Below are positions 42,451 to 53,089 of a DNA stretch of 64,000 nt, piece after piece. Each line of letters opens with the position of its first letter. Position 1 is the stretch's first letter. The notes below the pieces were generated by a model, which was not told where the DNA came from, searched no databases, and saw only the letters and a program-made list of their open reading frames with translations. The stretch is from the NCBI RefSeq assembly GCF_004359215.1, contig NC_090612.1:1201038-1265037 (forward strand). Reading direction: 5' to 3'. The translations under genes and the position numbers were made by a program. The stretch is from Bremia lactucae (Eukaryota; Oomycota; Peronosporomycetes; Peronosporales; Peronosporaceae).

Positions 42451-42599
42451 CTGTTTTCAGATCGACTTCTCCTTTTCGCGGAGGATTTTTGGCAATCTGT
42501 ATTTGTCTTCGCTTGGAACACGATTAAAAATGCCAACTTCTGACTATCCTGAAATAGATGGTTCGACAAACGCGCATATCGTGATCTTGAAAAGATTGT

Positions 42600-44079
42600 C
42601 ACTCGCTTGATGATCCCTATTGGATGGCGGTTATCTCCTATGGGATGCGCGTAGCATTTATAAATTTGCAATCCCCTTACAAGCGTGGCAAGCGCTCATT
42701 TTCGGACGTTCTTAGCGGATCATTGGTTGGGTGGTTGGGTCTTGTCATACTGATCAAAGAAACCCGGAACGTCATTTATCAGGTGGGAGCGAGGCTTCCT
42801 TCTATCATACGAGGGTGGGTGCCCAAGCCAGAGAATGAGGAAGCTCGTTCGAGCCCCTCTTACGTCACGGTAAATCCAGAAGCGCCCCGCAAGGAAGTGA
42901 TTCTCACCGTGCGAGTTTATCGATCGATGAGAAGGAGGAGGAAAAAACAGGTCCGACATATTCGTCGTACCCTCATATTGAGCCACATATAAGCAATCGC
43001 ACCCTCCGCAAGTTATGGAGGGGAAGTGGAACATAAGCGTGTTGCGCGCCATGAGCTTACGTCGATGGGGCAACCGCTTTCTGATGATTGGATGACCGAG
43101 CGGAGTTTGTTATAACCCAATTAGCAAACGAACGGGCGCTTTAAGCCTTTGTAACGAGCTGGCGACGGCTCATCAAGAGATTGCATCATTAAAACATGAA
43201 TGAAACGTCAAATTCAGAAGCTGAGTCCCTCTCGGATGTTTTAAACCGCGAGGTTCTGATTTACACCCGGTTAAAGCCTCGCACTGACAGTGCAGGTGAA
43301 AACGTCCGGCGAGAAAAAATGTAAGATGCGTGCACATCCTGCTAGGCAGCTTAATCGTATGCGCTTCCTTGGCGGTGCACTCACGAAACGAGCCGACATG
43401 GTTGAGCAGCAGTTTGTTACTCTACATTCGTCACTACATGTTTAGGTAGATTTAACGTAGATAGTAGGACTAGGTGATTAACCTTAATGAAAGAAAAAAT
43501 GCTTTTTCTTTTGGTCAGTATTTTATTTCTGTCGTCCACCGCAATAGCGATGGAGCCCTGCACAAAACGGACCACTGCTTCTTGAGGCGACAGGAAGTAA
43601 CCTGCTGTCTCGTTTTTTTTTCATTGCGTCAAGTCCGCACTGCGGTATTCAAATCTTTCTTCTCAGTGCTAGCGTTACCGCTTGCACTGGCATAGTCATT
43701 TCGATCCTGAATAAATTAGCATCTTTATCACCATCAAAGTCAGCAGTAGTCTCATCGCTATTGCTGTGTGTGTTTCAAATGATGTTGATTAGATAGACAT
43801 CAGTACCCTACGCATTGACTGTTGAGTCGACGGGTGATGAGCAAGAGCCAGGTCGGCTTTTGCTCGAGCGAGTCCTTCACCCCTTGAGGTAGGGTTACAT
43901 TCTAACAAGGTGAGTATGTATGGATGGCGTAAACCATTTACGAAGAACGCTGAATCTTTTGTTAATGCGTGCACGGCAAAACCCACTCAAACTCATAAAC
44001 GAGTGGGAATTTCCTCGACGTCTATCTAGGCGCATGAATTGCGTCCTTAGCGCAGAAGGGGTTTAAAACATGGGTATCT
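42600..44079 (-). mobile_element. Gypsy family A/C 3' region, minus strand, with antisense ORF
   Basis: The minus strand carries integrase end SAFFVNGLRHPYILTLLE (43986-43789), decayed C-domain sequence (43.4-43.7 kb) and a chromodomain (43073-42720: HFLAGRFWIYRDVRGARTSF with LILWLGHPPSYD). The plus strand over the chromodomain (42624-42992) is the aORF end (YKRGKRSFSDVLSGS, EVILTVRV). It is inverted relative to the integrase piece at 42011. Confidence 0.72.
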
Positions 44080-44561
44080 TGTAACGGGGCACTTTTCGCT
44101 AGTACTGACAACAGTACTAGTCAACCTACACTGATAACAGTGAAGGTGAGAAGCCTCGATTACTTCACGTACACTGACGTGCAGAGGAACGATAAAAGTA
44201 GCTTAGAAGTCTTAGCTAGTAGAGGTAGATACGAAGGCTCTACTATAGAGAAAAGTAAAGCTGTATTTATAGATTAAGTTATTTTGAACGACCTATTATC
44301 TACTGATTTTGCATATATTAATAACTTACTATGTACAGCGCCTCCTTGCGCAGCGCCTAATTGCGTCTTGTAACGATTGGTGGGGATTAATTTGAACTTA
44401 AAATAACGAATCAACAGAAGTAATGTCTTGTTGCATCAATATTAACAAATTTGGTAATATTGGAATTATTAAGTTAAAATTATTAAATGATAACAATTGT
44501 GTACTTCTTTATTTATTTCTTCTCTAAGGAAATAATTTTTACGTAACGGACACCCCTTACA
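44080..44561 (-). repeat. LTR family C, complete (solo-like)
   Basis: 482 bp from TGTAACGGGG to GACACCCCTTACA. Neither a primer site on the left nor an element body on the right is visible. The U5-side hairpins CTAGTACTG-ACAA-CAGTACTAG and an imperfect CCTACACTG...CAGTGAAGG are present. It marks the right border of the repeat region. Confidence 0.87.
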
Positions 44562-45037
44562 TCTCTCCTATTCTTAAATGCGTTTTTACTAGTATACATA
44601 ATAAGCACTAGTTCTTCCTCCAATAGCGGTTACAGTATTATCCCCAAAATTTATTTATAAATAAAAAATAAGTAATTTTGTTTTTCTTATAAAAACACAT
44701 TTTTAAAAAGTGACAAAAAAAATATTTTTCAGCAAAGAATCGATTTTTTTTTTCTTTTTTTATGTAAGTAAATTTGGACACAACACTTAGTCAGTACAAC
44801 AAAATAAACCTCACGATTTATATAATTTGTAGCTTTGCAATCACTTGCTCAAGCAATTTTATTGAGCGATGTTTGCAAAACAGTTGACCCGCTGTTTGAC
44901 CGCGCAGGTGAGCGTGCTTAACTTCGATTTCACCACGCATTGTTATCATGAAGACGTTTTTTTCTAACGATTGGGTGACAAATGCACTAATTCGTGTTGA
45001 ACGGATTCGCGCCACATACGTATCCTCGCTGTGCTGA
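44562..45037. other. AT-rich spacer, likely promoter and first exon of the phosphatase gene
   Basis: Homopolymer-rich DNA to about 44815, then more balanced sequence where the first exon of the next gene should lie. I could not fix its start codon. Confidence 0.5.
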
Positions 45038-45918
45038 AACAAGGCGCGAGCGCAGTTCACAACTGTGAGCAATATCTGGCGCTCGGTGAGCGGTGTTTGC
45101 TTTGACGTCGACAGTACAGTTTGTGTAGATGAGGGGATCGACGTGCTCGCTGAGCACTGTGGTGTAGGCCATGCTGTCAAGGAGTGGACCACCATGTTCG
45201 TTGCACATTAAAAAAAAACGTAGAACAAATTTAATGTATCAATGTATACTCACGTTTCAGGGCCATGAATGGTAATGTCAAGTTTGAAAAGGCACTAGCA
45301 GCCCGGTTAGGCATTATCAAGCCATCAAGGCAAGACTTTCAAAGTTGCCTGAAACAGAATCCGCCCAAGTTTACTCCGGGTATGGGGGCTACTCTTGAAT
45401 ATGAAGTATGCTTATCACAAAAGTTTACTGCTATTATATTCTGCAGGTATCAAGAAGCTTATAAAAACTCTGCAGGATAAGGGGATAGCTGTGTTTTTTG
45501 TGTCAGGTGGCTTTCGCCTCATGATAGAGCCCATTGCTGAGGAGGTGGGAATTCCTTTTTCGAGCATTTATGCAAACACCATCTTCTTTGATGACGACGG
45601 TAACTATAGCGGGTTTGATGATGCGGAGCTCACGTCGCGTGATGGTGGCAAGGCTCAAGCTGTTAGAGTGTACGCTCAAACAATTAATCTGTGGTTTCTG
45701 GTGTGCTTCATATGTAAATTTGCTTTTGCTTTAGCATCAAGCGTATTCACGGTTTCGAAAAAATCGCTGTGGTTGGCGACGGTGTTACAGATCTTCAAGC
45801 GCGCCCACCTGCTGACATAATGGTCGGTTTTGGAGGCGTTGTCACTCGCGATGTCGTGAAGAAAGAGGCGGATCTGTTTATTACAGATTTTGACCATCTT
45901 TCCAAGTTGCTACTTTAA
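45038..45918 (+). CDS. serB: Phosphoserine phosphatase (5' end unresolved)
   Basis: A HAD-superfamily enzyme catalysing the last step of serine synthesis (phosphoserine to serine). The proposed exons are (start unknown) to 45195, 45261-45379, 45447-45669 and 45735-45918. The first shows CFDVDSTVCVDEGIDVLA with the nucleophile DxDST motif, then CGVGHAVKEW. Exon 2 has MNGNVKFEKALAARL. Exon 3 has VFFVSGGFR and the cap end. Exon 4 has the Asp pair motif GDGVTDLQA and ends DFDHLSKLLL. Introns are 65, 67 and 65 nt with GT..AG, one donor being GTACGC. A TGA at 45035 shows that another exon or join is needed upstream. Only 100 bp separates it from convergent RPF2. Confidence 0.85.
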
Positions 45919-46018
45919 ATTCATAGTAGAATGAGCAAACGCATAACGGCATTAAAAAAATACCTGTCTATTGCGCATTGGATACTGTTACCAGCCTTTA
46001 TCTAATCCTGAACACTAC

Positions 46019-47044
46019 TTATTCGTTATTCTTCGGCCCTCCTTCAGCGACGTTGGCGTTGGCCTTATCGAGGTCAGCTGGCGTCTTGCGCAATGCCTTT
46101 ACGCGGCGACTTTGCATCGAGTATATATCCTGGTGGTCCATGTGTATTTGACCCAGCTTGTTGCTGGTGAGATCGTCACGAGTAATGTTCTTAATTTTCT
46201 TGGGTACCAGACCCTTTGGCTTCTTCGTGGCGACCTTCATCAAGTCACCGGATGCGAATTTCGTGCGGCGGAATTCAAGATCAAAACGAGGGCCCATCTC
46301 ATCCAGTTCCACGCGGGGGTGTGATTCGTCACCTTTTTTGAAGTCAATCGAATATGAACGAAAGAAAACCTTGGTCTTCCATGCAGTGCAGATGATGACG
46401 TGGTCCAGCCCTTTGACATTCACACTTTGCACAATTGTACCTCGAAATGTATCAAGCAAAATGTTTTTAAGCTTCGAGAAGGCATTAACACTCTCCCACT
46501 GGTCTCCCGTAAACACAAAGCTGGGCTTGGAACCGGGCGCTTTTTTGCTCTTGCACTTGAAGGCACGAATGGATTTAAAATTCGAAAAACATAGCTCAAT
46601 GACGTCCAGGATATGACCATCAAAGGTGCGGCCAAGAACGATGTTGTTTGGTCGTTTCTTGGTATGGCTTCCAACGATAAAAAGGCTGGCGTCATTCTTT
46701 TGAGTAAGAAATTCAACTTTGTTCTCGTCATCAAACACGTGAATATCGTTCTTTTTCCCCATAAACTTAGCAAAAGGCGCCTTAATCATGCGCAAATCGC
46801 GCAGCATCTCATTTACCTCCTCGCTAGTTTTATTGCCACGCATCACCAACAAGTTCTTGGTATTTTCCACGAGCTTGGGCTCCTTGGCCTTAATGGCTCG
46901 CTGCACATGGGCTTTTAGGCGCTTCGGTTTAGCCACACTAGTCACTTTGCGGCTCTGCTTAGACGCTTGCTTATTAACCTTCTTGTTGGCGCGCACGGAT
47001 TGCTTGCCAGCCGTATTTTTGACGACCTTGCCACCGTGAGCCAT
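46019..47044 (-). CDS. RPF2: RPF2 homologue, ribosome production factor (Brix domain)
   Basis: An intronless 341-residue protein. It has a Lys-rich N-terminus (QSVRANKKVNKQASKQSRK), then a Brix-type core (NLLVMRGNKTSEEVNEMLRD, KKNDIHVFDD, SLFIVGSHTKKRPNNIVLGR), VDE-poor middle strands and a basic C-terminus. RPF2 acts with RRS1 to bring 5S RNP into the pre-60S particle in the nucleolus (known for the family). The start Met is followed by the typical basic nuclear tail, and no longer in-frame extension is needed. A 248-bp spacer divides it from the divergent eIF4B-like gene. Confidence 0.92.
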   Translation of the reverse strand: MAHGGKVVKNTAGKQSVRANKKVNKQASKQSRKVTSVAKPKRLKAHVQRAIKAKEPKLVENTKNLLVMRGNKTSEEVNEMLRDLRMIKAPFAKFMGKKNDIHVFDDENKVEFLTQKNDASLFIVGSHTKKRPNNIVLGRTFDGHILDVIELCFSNFKSIRAFKCKSKKAPGSKPSFVFTGDQWESVNAFSKLKNILLDTFRGTIVQSVNVKGLDHVIICTAWKTKVFFRSYSIDFKKGDESHPRVELDEMGPRFDLEFRRTKFASGDLMKVATKKPKGLVPKKIKNITRDDLTSNKLGQIHMDHQDIYSMQSRRVKALRKTPADLDKANANVAEGGPKNNE

Positions 47045-47292
47045 TGCGCTTTATCTATGAAAATGGCATAGTTTTTAAAGATTATGATTGGCTCCTTTTG
47101 ATTGGTGGTGAGCTCCAAGAAATTACACGAAATATTCGAAGGTTTTTTATTTGAATCGACCTATGAGTGGTTAAAGCCTTAGCGTTCTTGCGTTTTAGAA
47201 TAAAAAATCAATTGATTAAGCTAAAAAAATATTCGTATCGGTTTTACCGATTTCCATCATGTGGCATTCCAACAAGCAACAAGGCAAAGTCG

Positions 47293-48625
47293 ATGGCGAA
47301 GAATATAAGCTTTGGTCGCGGCGGCACCAGCTCCTGGGCTGACGATGACGATGAAAGCTTCCAGCTTCTTCCATTAGCCTCCAAAAATTTGCCGTAAGAT
47401 GCGTCATCACCAGCCCATACTTCCAGTCTTACCTAAATATTCATAGGATGGAGATACCGGAGCTCATTGAAGAGGACGTAATTGGAAACAACGAGCAGCA
47501 GCATGATAGTACTGTTTACGCTTAAGATCTGCTTCCTCTTGCTTTTTGTTAACATAGATTTTTGAATTAGCGCTACGTCAAGGCCACAATGACCGCTACG
47601 ATGACCGACGCAGCGGACATGAAAACCGTAGGGAAAGCTATGCAGAGCATCGTCAGGATTCGCGTGATAGACGTCCCAAGAACTCTGTACCGAATACTGG
47701 TCCTTGGAAGGTGGGAATTTCCCTACTTGATCTTGTGTGTGATCTGACTGACAAATTTTAGCGCAGCTTTATGTTGGCAATTTGCCGTTTCAGTCGACGG
47801 CGGATGACCTGGTCGACTTTATCGGCCAAGAGGGCATTAAGGATGTTCGCTTACCGCGTTATCACGACAATCGTCCTAGCGGATTTGCTTACGTGGAATT
47901 CTTCGAGAAAGAGCACCTCTTGCAGGCGCTTGAACTAGACGATCAGAAGTTCAATGGTCGCCATGTTAAAATGGATGTGGCACTAGACCGTGGGCGCAAG
48001 ACGCATGATTATGAGCGTACTGACAATCGGGGTGAGCGCGTGCCAGACAATCGTCGGTAAGCTTCTTGAAATAATTGTTGTTGATTTTGATGAAGTATTG
48101 AATAATATCTTTTGGTGCAGTGAAAAGAACGAAAGTATACGAGAACGACAGCGTTTAACACTGCTGCCGCGCTCGACTTCGACTGAGAAGAAAGAGTTGG
48201 ATGCTCAAAAGCCGAGCATTTTTGGAGAGGCCAAGCCTCGCGACGAAAATACTTACCTCGAGCGTAAGAAGGTTCTTGACCGTGAACGCAAGGCTAAGGC
48301 CAAGGAAGTAAAAGAAGCTAAAGCCAAATTTAAGGAAGAGAAAATTGCTCAAACCATTGTCAAGGAGGTCAAAAGTAAACCTGTGGCTCGCAAGGGCAGC
48401 CATGATAATAGTACTCGTGGGGGCCGTGGGCGTGGACGTGGCAGCCGTCGCCGATCTGTTGGTGGGCGTGGGCGCGGTGCTTTAGGAATGGAGAAGTTTC
48501 AGGAACGAAAGCCGGAGATTCGTCCGAAACAAATTGATCCTCCTGCGAGGATCTCAATTCCAGATGTAGCGAAGACGGCGAACGTGTTTAACGTATTAAA
48601 CAACTACGACTCTGATTCGGATTAG
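47293..48625 (+). CDS. eIF4B/eIF4H-like RRM protein
   Basis: Proposed exons are 47293-47393, 47447-47508, 47571-47710, 47767-48056 and 48121-48625. They total 1098 nt (365 residues) with all joins in frame and introns of 53-64 nt. The N-terminus has GTSSWADDDDES. An Arg/Asp-rich stretch follows (DRYDDRRSGHENRRE). One RRM lies around residues 100-175 (LYVGNLPFQSTADDLVDF with RNP2, SGFAYVEF with RNP1). Then come RLTLLPRSTS and PSIFGEAKPRDE, characteristic of eIF4B. A Lys/Glu coiled segment and an RGG-like tail (GGRGRGRGSRRRS) end with an acidic DSDSD. eIF4B stimulates the eIF4A helicase in translation initiation. Strong homology by motif; eIF4H is the alternative. Confidence 0.85.
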
Positions 48626-48863
48626 AGCTCGTTGGCGGACGATATTAGTGACTGCTAGTTTTGTGTATGCCGGACTGCGGTAGACATTTAGCGAAGTAGC
48701 CGGCTACATAGAAGTCACTTTTAAGCGAATTTGCGCAACGTCACATCAGTGTCAATTATCGATGCGTAAGATCATAGCTTTGTGCTCGGTGTCATTCCGA
48801 AGCATCGATCATATTAGATGGTGCAATGTCTATTGTCTCCATGCAATGGCTTTACATTCTTGT

Positions 48864-50468
48864 TTATAGCATAAACTCCTGGTACATTTGATTGTCTGTT
48901 TCTTCGTGAAAGACATATGCTACTTGGTTCAGAAACGTTAGGAAGTGATCCGAATTCTCCATTGAAACTTGGAAGCCCACTAATACCCGACCAATATCGG
49001 CCCCGTGATTACGGTAGTGGAACAAACTGATATTCCATGTTGTCTGTAGCGCCTCTAAGAATGAGGTGAGTGCGCGTGGGTGGTCCGGAAACTCAAAGCG
49101 ATACAGCCGCTCATTCTCCACACCACCACGAACTCGACCGCCAGCTAAGTGCCGCGTATGCACCTTAGCCAGCTCATTTTCTGAGAGATCTAGTACATGG
49201 TATCCTCTGCTAGATTTTGACTCGTCCTTCTGCAGTTCAAGGATAGCAGCATCTGCATGATCGGCACTTGGAGAGTGAAACGAAAGATGCACTCGAGCCT
49301 TCTCGGAATTATCATAGCGGTAGCTAAATTCTGTGATGCGAACTCCCACCGCATCAAGCCGCCGATTCAGGCTCAAAAACGCACCCGGCTTTTCATCAAT
49401 TTCGATTGCAAGTAGCCTCTCGTGCGAGTCTGCACGCTCGGACACAAAGCGTAGTCGAGCAAAGTCCATGTTTGCACCAGATGTGACCGCGACAAATAGG
49501 CAGCCCGAAATTCCACGTGTCTTGGCATACTGGGTCATGCCTGCGATTGAGAGTACCCCTGCTGGTTCAAGAATCGCACGAGTGTCATTGAATCCCGCCT
49601 TGATTGCTGCGCAGATCTCATCCGTCGACACAGTCACCATCTCGTCGACATACTCGGAGCACACACGAAACGTCTCGGTTCCCACCTTTTTAACAGCTGC
49701 CCCATCCGCAAACAAACCAATGTGGTCCAATTCCACAACTTTTCCAGCTTGAAGGGATGCTGTCATCCCCGCAGCATCCGCAGCCTCAACACCAATAACT
49801 TTAACACTAGGTCGAATCTGCTTGACCCAGGCTGCAATGCCGGCAAGCATGCCGCCTCCACCGGTGCAAACAAAGATGGCATCCAAATTATCCCCAAACC
49901 CACTTGTTTGCTGCAAAATTTCCATGCCAATCGTGCCCTGCCCAGCGATGACGTAAGGATCGTCAAATGGCAAGACACTGGTAAGCTTTTCTTGCTCTAC
50001 CAATCTACGAGCCTCAGCAGCTGCATCATCAAACGACTTCCCATGAAGAACGATATCGACAAACTTTCCGCCATGATGGCGCACGGCGTCCACCTTGATA
50101 TCGGGAGTAGACAGAGGCATGACAATTTTCGCATAAATCCCGAGTTTGGAAGCCGAAATCGCCACGCCTTGGGCATGATTGCCAGCTGAGCAGCACACAC
50201 ATCCTATCGCCTTTTCCTCTTTCGACATATTAGCCATTTTGTTATAGGCTCCGCGAATCTTAAAGCTGAAAACGGGCTGAAGGTCCTCGCGCTTAAGCAA
50301 CACGCGGTTCTGCAACGCACGGGAAAGGGCTGGCGCTTCCTGCAGCCGCGTCTGATCGGCAACGTCGTACACCCTCGACTCTAGTATCATGCGCCGGTAG
50401 TTAGGAGGTGACTGCATTGAAATGCGGCGCACGGATGTGCAAACGCGTACCGAAAGCACCATAGCCAC
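48864..50468 (-). CDS. ilvA: Threonine dehydratase, biosynthetic
   Basis: Intronless, 534 residues. A PLP fold-type II enzyme converting threonine to 2-oxobutanoate, the first step of isoleucine synthesis. The PLP lysine is in FSFKIRGAYN (about Lys70). SAGNHAQGVA and the Gly-rich phosphate loop CTGGGGMLAG follow. The C-terminal regulatory part has two ACT-like segments (LLAIEIDEKPGAFLSLNRRL and LYRFEFPDHPRALTSFLEAL), as in feedback-regulated IlvA. The basic, Ser/Arg-containing N-terminus (VRVCTSVRRISMQSPP) could be an organelle transit peptide, but this is inference. Convergent with the eIF4B-like gene (238 bp apart). Confidence 0.94.
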   Translation of the reverse strand: MAMVLSVRVCTSVRRISMQSPPNYRRMILESRVYDVADQTRLQEAPALSRALQNRVLLKREDLQPVFSFKIRGAYNKMANMSKEEKAIGCVCCSAGNHAQGVAISASKLGIYAKIVMPLSTPDIKVDAVRHHGGKFVDIVLHGKSFDDAAAEARRLVEQEKLTSVLPFDDPYVIAGQGTIGMEILQQTSGFGDNLDAIFVCTGGGGMLAGIAAWVKQIRPSVKVIGVEAADAAGMTASLQAGKVVELDHIGLFADGAAVKKVGTETFRVCSEYVDEMVTVSTDEICAAIKAGFNDTRAILEPAGVLSIAGMTQYAKTRGISGCLFVAVTSGANMDFARLRFVSERADSHERLLAIEIDEKPGAFLSLNRRLDAVGVRITEFSYRYDNSEKARVHLSFHSPSADHADAAILELQKDESKSSRGYHVLDLSENELAKVHTRHLAGGRVRGGVENERLYRFEFPDHPRALTSFLEALQTTWNISLFHYRNHGADIGRVLVGFQVSMENSDHFLTFLNQVAYVFHEETDNQMYQEFML

Positions 50469-50859
50469 AACAAAATTCTGTGTGGTCGAAATAAAATACC
50501 AGGATTCGATGACGCCGACATTTTGTGCTTTTTAGAAAAGAAGATAATAATACACCAGTGTTGCATGCTCTATGGCCTTTGTCGTCATGCTACCTATACG
50601 TGACAACTATGCTACAATTGACTACCCTGGAGAGCGGGAAAGCCTACGTTCAGATGTGAGATCAAGTGTCTAATTTGGAGCATCATATATTGTATACAAG
50701 CGTTAGCAAAGGCAAATGAAAGGATATTAGCATCGCAGCACCATTTGCTGCCCACTTAGTAAAATGCTTGCTCTTTATACGATTGCGATAAACTTATCTG
50801 CCTTTCGCTATATAACGGTCCTTGAACTTAAATTGGTAGCCTTAACTGAAATTCTCGCT
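50469..50859. other. Intergenic spacer between ilvA start and dynamin gene end
   Basis: 391 bp, AT-rich, no frame. It probably holds the ilvA promoter (on its left side) and the 3' end signals of the dynamin-related gene. Confidence 0.6.
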
Positions 50860-53007
50860 TCACTTAAACGTATTAAAGTCGCGGACTTCATTCACGATCT
50901 CTAGGGCGCGGTGCAACAGAGTTCGCATCTCATCACAATTGGAGCGGCGCGCTGCGATATCACCAGTCTCTGCCAAGAGCTCCGTAAGTTTGTCCTCACG
51001 ATACAACGATGACACCAACTCGTTTTGAATACATTCCTTCGAGTTTCCCACCATGAAGCACATAATGGCCTTAGGCACCAAGTCCAAAAAGTTTTTTCGC
51101 ACAATGTCAAAATAGGAAGCAAGCAGACTTTTGATAATCTCCGTCTCAATACGTTCCCGATCAGTAGGGTCATCGCCTTGTCGCATGCTTACGGGCACCT
51201 GTGGAAGTTTGACCACCGCAACTTTTGAGCTAGCGGGTACATCAAGACCAGATTTCTTGCGGCTACCACCGAAAAACGACATCAAAGCGTTGCCTTCATG
51301 CTTATCCTCTGCTGTTCCACTGTGGATCGTAGAAACCGCGCTTTGCTTTGGTACCTGTCCTACATGTCGAGAGTCGTGGATGTTACTGGGTGCTCCGGCC
51401 GACACCATAGTCTCGCGCTGCATTTTCTCCATCAGCTGAGCTACTGCTCGGCTACCTCCAATAAAATCTGGGTGATTCGTGTTTACATAAGCCAGCTCAA
51501 TCCTTATGAGGTTTTGAATCATGGCTTGCGTCGGAATCAACGAAGCACGCAGCAACCCATTCACAACTTCCATGACACGATTGCGCAGCTCAGGGAAGCG
51601 CGTCAGTTCAATCGTTTCGCACTGCGACGTCACGCGCTGCAGCTCATCAAACACGAGATCAACGCATTGCAGTCCAGGCTGCTCCAAGCGGCCAATCTGA
51701 CGCTTTGCAAGCAATTCAAACGAAACTTCCGGAACAAAAAGCGATTGGCGCGGACCGTTAGCATTGCGAATTGTAGTGCGAATGTCTTCATCGCTAAGTC
51801 CGTCAAATGGATTGACCTCGCGTAGAGATTTCGAGAAAATTTCATTGAAAATGTAATTAATACGTGCGCCACCATAGAGCTCGTCCATGTCAACCAATTG
51901 ATGATTGCGCCCGTCCAGTGAGTTCATAAAGTTGCTCGAAAAATGCGATAGTAGATTTAGTAAGCATCCACCCATTTCAGTTGGCGTCATCGCTTCTGTG
52001 GGGGACCCCATTTCTTCAAGATCCTTGTCAAGATCGGAAATCATGCTGCTAATCTTGGACTTTATATCTGGTAAGCAGTCGCGAATGTGGTGCATTAGTA
52101 TCGTATTAAGCGTCTTGGACAAGTACTGCGTCCCCATCTTTAAGGCGACGGGTCGATAAGCAGGGTGAGTTTTAAAAAATTTTTGCTCCTTGACTAGCGA
52201 ATCGCGAATAGAAAGCTGCGAGTTTATGTCTGCCTGGCTGCGATTAATAACGCCCACGTATCCCTTTTTAAGTGGAATGACGCGTCCCTGTAGCATGTCC
52301 ATGGCGTCGGTGCCATCGTCCATTAGGTCCAACTTAGTGAGGACGCCAATGGTACGCTTTCCTTCCGGGTCAATCTCGCGCGCCATCTTTAGTGCATCGC
52401 TATTCGCCAAATCTGTATTTGCCGAGGTGACTGCAAGGATCAAAGAGTTAGGGTTAGTGATGAACTCAGAGCACATGTCTCGAATCTGCTCTTCGATATT
52501 TATGGGCTGGTCTCCGACGGGCACCTTGGTAATACCCGGAAGGTCCACGAGTGTGAGATTTAACACATGGTGCGAGTAAATTTTAAGATTAATTGTCTCG
52601 TTGCTGATCCCTTTATTTTTGCCGGTGATGCGATCGGTCTCTTTCTCGATCTCGCGTCTGATCTCGTTAAAGTCAACGAATTTTTGGCCAGGTAGGTGAA
52701 GGAACTCGCCCCATTCTTCAGCGGTATCATTTTCCATTTCCACAGATATACTTGATCGATTGTACAGCTGCAGGATGAGAGGGCGACGCGTAACGATGCC
52801 CGAGCCGCGCGGCAAAAAGTCCTTGCCAACAATATTCTCGAGCACAGACGATTTTCCGCTGCTCTGGCTTCCAATGACCACAATTTGCGGCAGATTAATA
52901 GGCGACTGGCCGATGGCGCTAAACACGTCTTGTAATTTATTGATAACGGGAATGAGCTGGTCCATGGCGACAACTGTGCTTGTTCTTGTCTTGGGAAAAT
53001 GCGGCAA
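50860..53007 (-). CDS. Dynamin-related GTPase (Dnm1/Vps1 type)
   Basis: Intronless, 715 residues. The GTPase domain has the P-loop GSQSSGKSS (residues 46-54), GIVTRRP, DLPG (155-158) and TKLD (224-227). The middle domain and a C-terminal GED (KNFLDLVPKAIMCFMVG, LLAETGDIAARRSNCDEM) follow. A variable linker (about 545-620) stands where classical dynamins have a PH domain, and there is no Pro-rich tail. The overall plan is that of mitochondrial/peroxisomal fission or vacuolar-sorting dynamins. The Met at residue 15 (52965) may be the true start, because the family usually begins shortly before DQLIPVINKLQD. Divergent from the next gene with about 80 bp between. Confidence 0.94.
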   Translation of the reverse strand: MPHFPKTRTSTVVAMDQLIPVINKLQDVFSAIGQSPINLPQIVVIGSQSSGKSSVLENIVGKDFLPRGSGIVTRRPLILQLYNRSSISVEMENDTAEEWGEFLHLPGQKFVDFNEIRREIEKETDRITGKNKGISNETINLKIYSHHVLNLTLVDLPGITKVPVGDQPINIEEQIRDMCSEFITNPNSLILAVTSANTDLANSDALKMAREIDPEGKRTIGVLTKLDLMDDGTDAMDMLQGRVIPLKKGYVGVINRSQADINSQLSIRDSLVKEQKFFKTHPAYRPVALKMGTQYLSKTLNTILMHHIRDCLPDIKSKISSMISDLDKDLEEMGSPTEAMTPTEMGGCLLNLLSHFSSNFMNSLDGRNHQLVDMDELYGGARINYIFNEIFSKSLREVNPFDGLSDEDIRTTIRNANGPRQSLFVPEVSFELLAKRQIGRLEQPGLQCVDLVFDELQRVTSQCETIELTRFPELRNRVMEVVNGLLRASLIPTQAMIQNLIRIELAYVNTNHPDFIGGSRAVAQLMEKMQRETMVSAGAPSNIHDSRHVGQVPKQSAVSTIHSGTAEDKHEGNALMSFFGGSRKKSGLDVPASSKVAVVKLPQVPVSMRQGDDPTDRERIETEIIKSLLASYFDIVRKNFLDLVPKAIMCFMVGNSKECIQNELVSSLYREDKLTELLAETGDIAARRSNCDEMRTLLHRALEIVNEVRDFNTFK

Positions 53008-53089
53008 TTCGGATGCAAAAACTGATTTATGTGAAAAACCTCAGGAGATTATCATAATTGTACCAAGGTCTGTAGACTAAAACTAAAGT

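Noticed and set aside
44818..45195. 125-residue minus-strand open frame
   Set aside because: Its 5' third lies antisense to the clearly coding FDVDSTVC exon of phosphoserine phosphatase. No motif is recognised in the rest. Probably a shadow, though the part 44818-45040 alone is not excluded.
46158..46616. Plus-strand frames opposite RPF2
   Set aside because: Antisense shadow of an intact conserved Brix-domain gene.
51298..51825. 175-residue plus-strand frame opposite the dynamin gene
   Set aside because: Shadow of an intact, strongly conserved GTPase gene. Other frames at 52190-52579 and 52560-53018 were rejected for the same reason.
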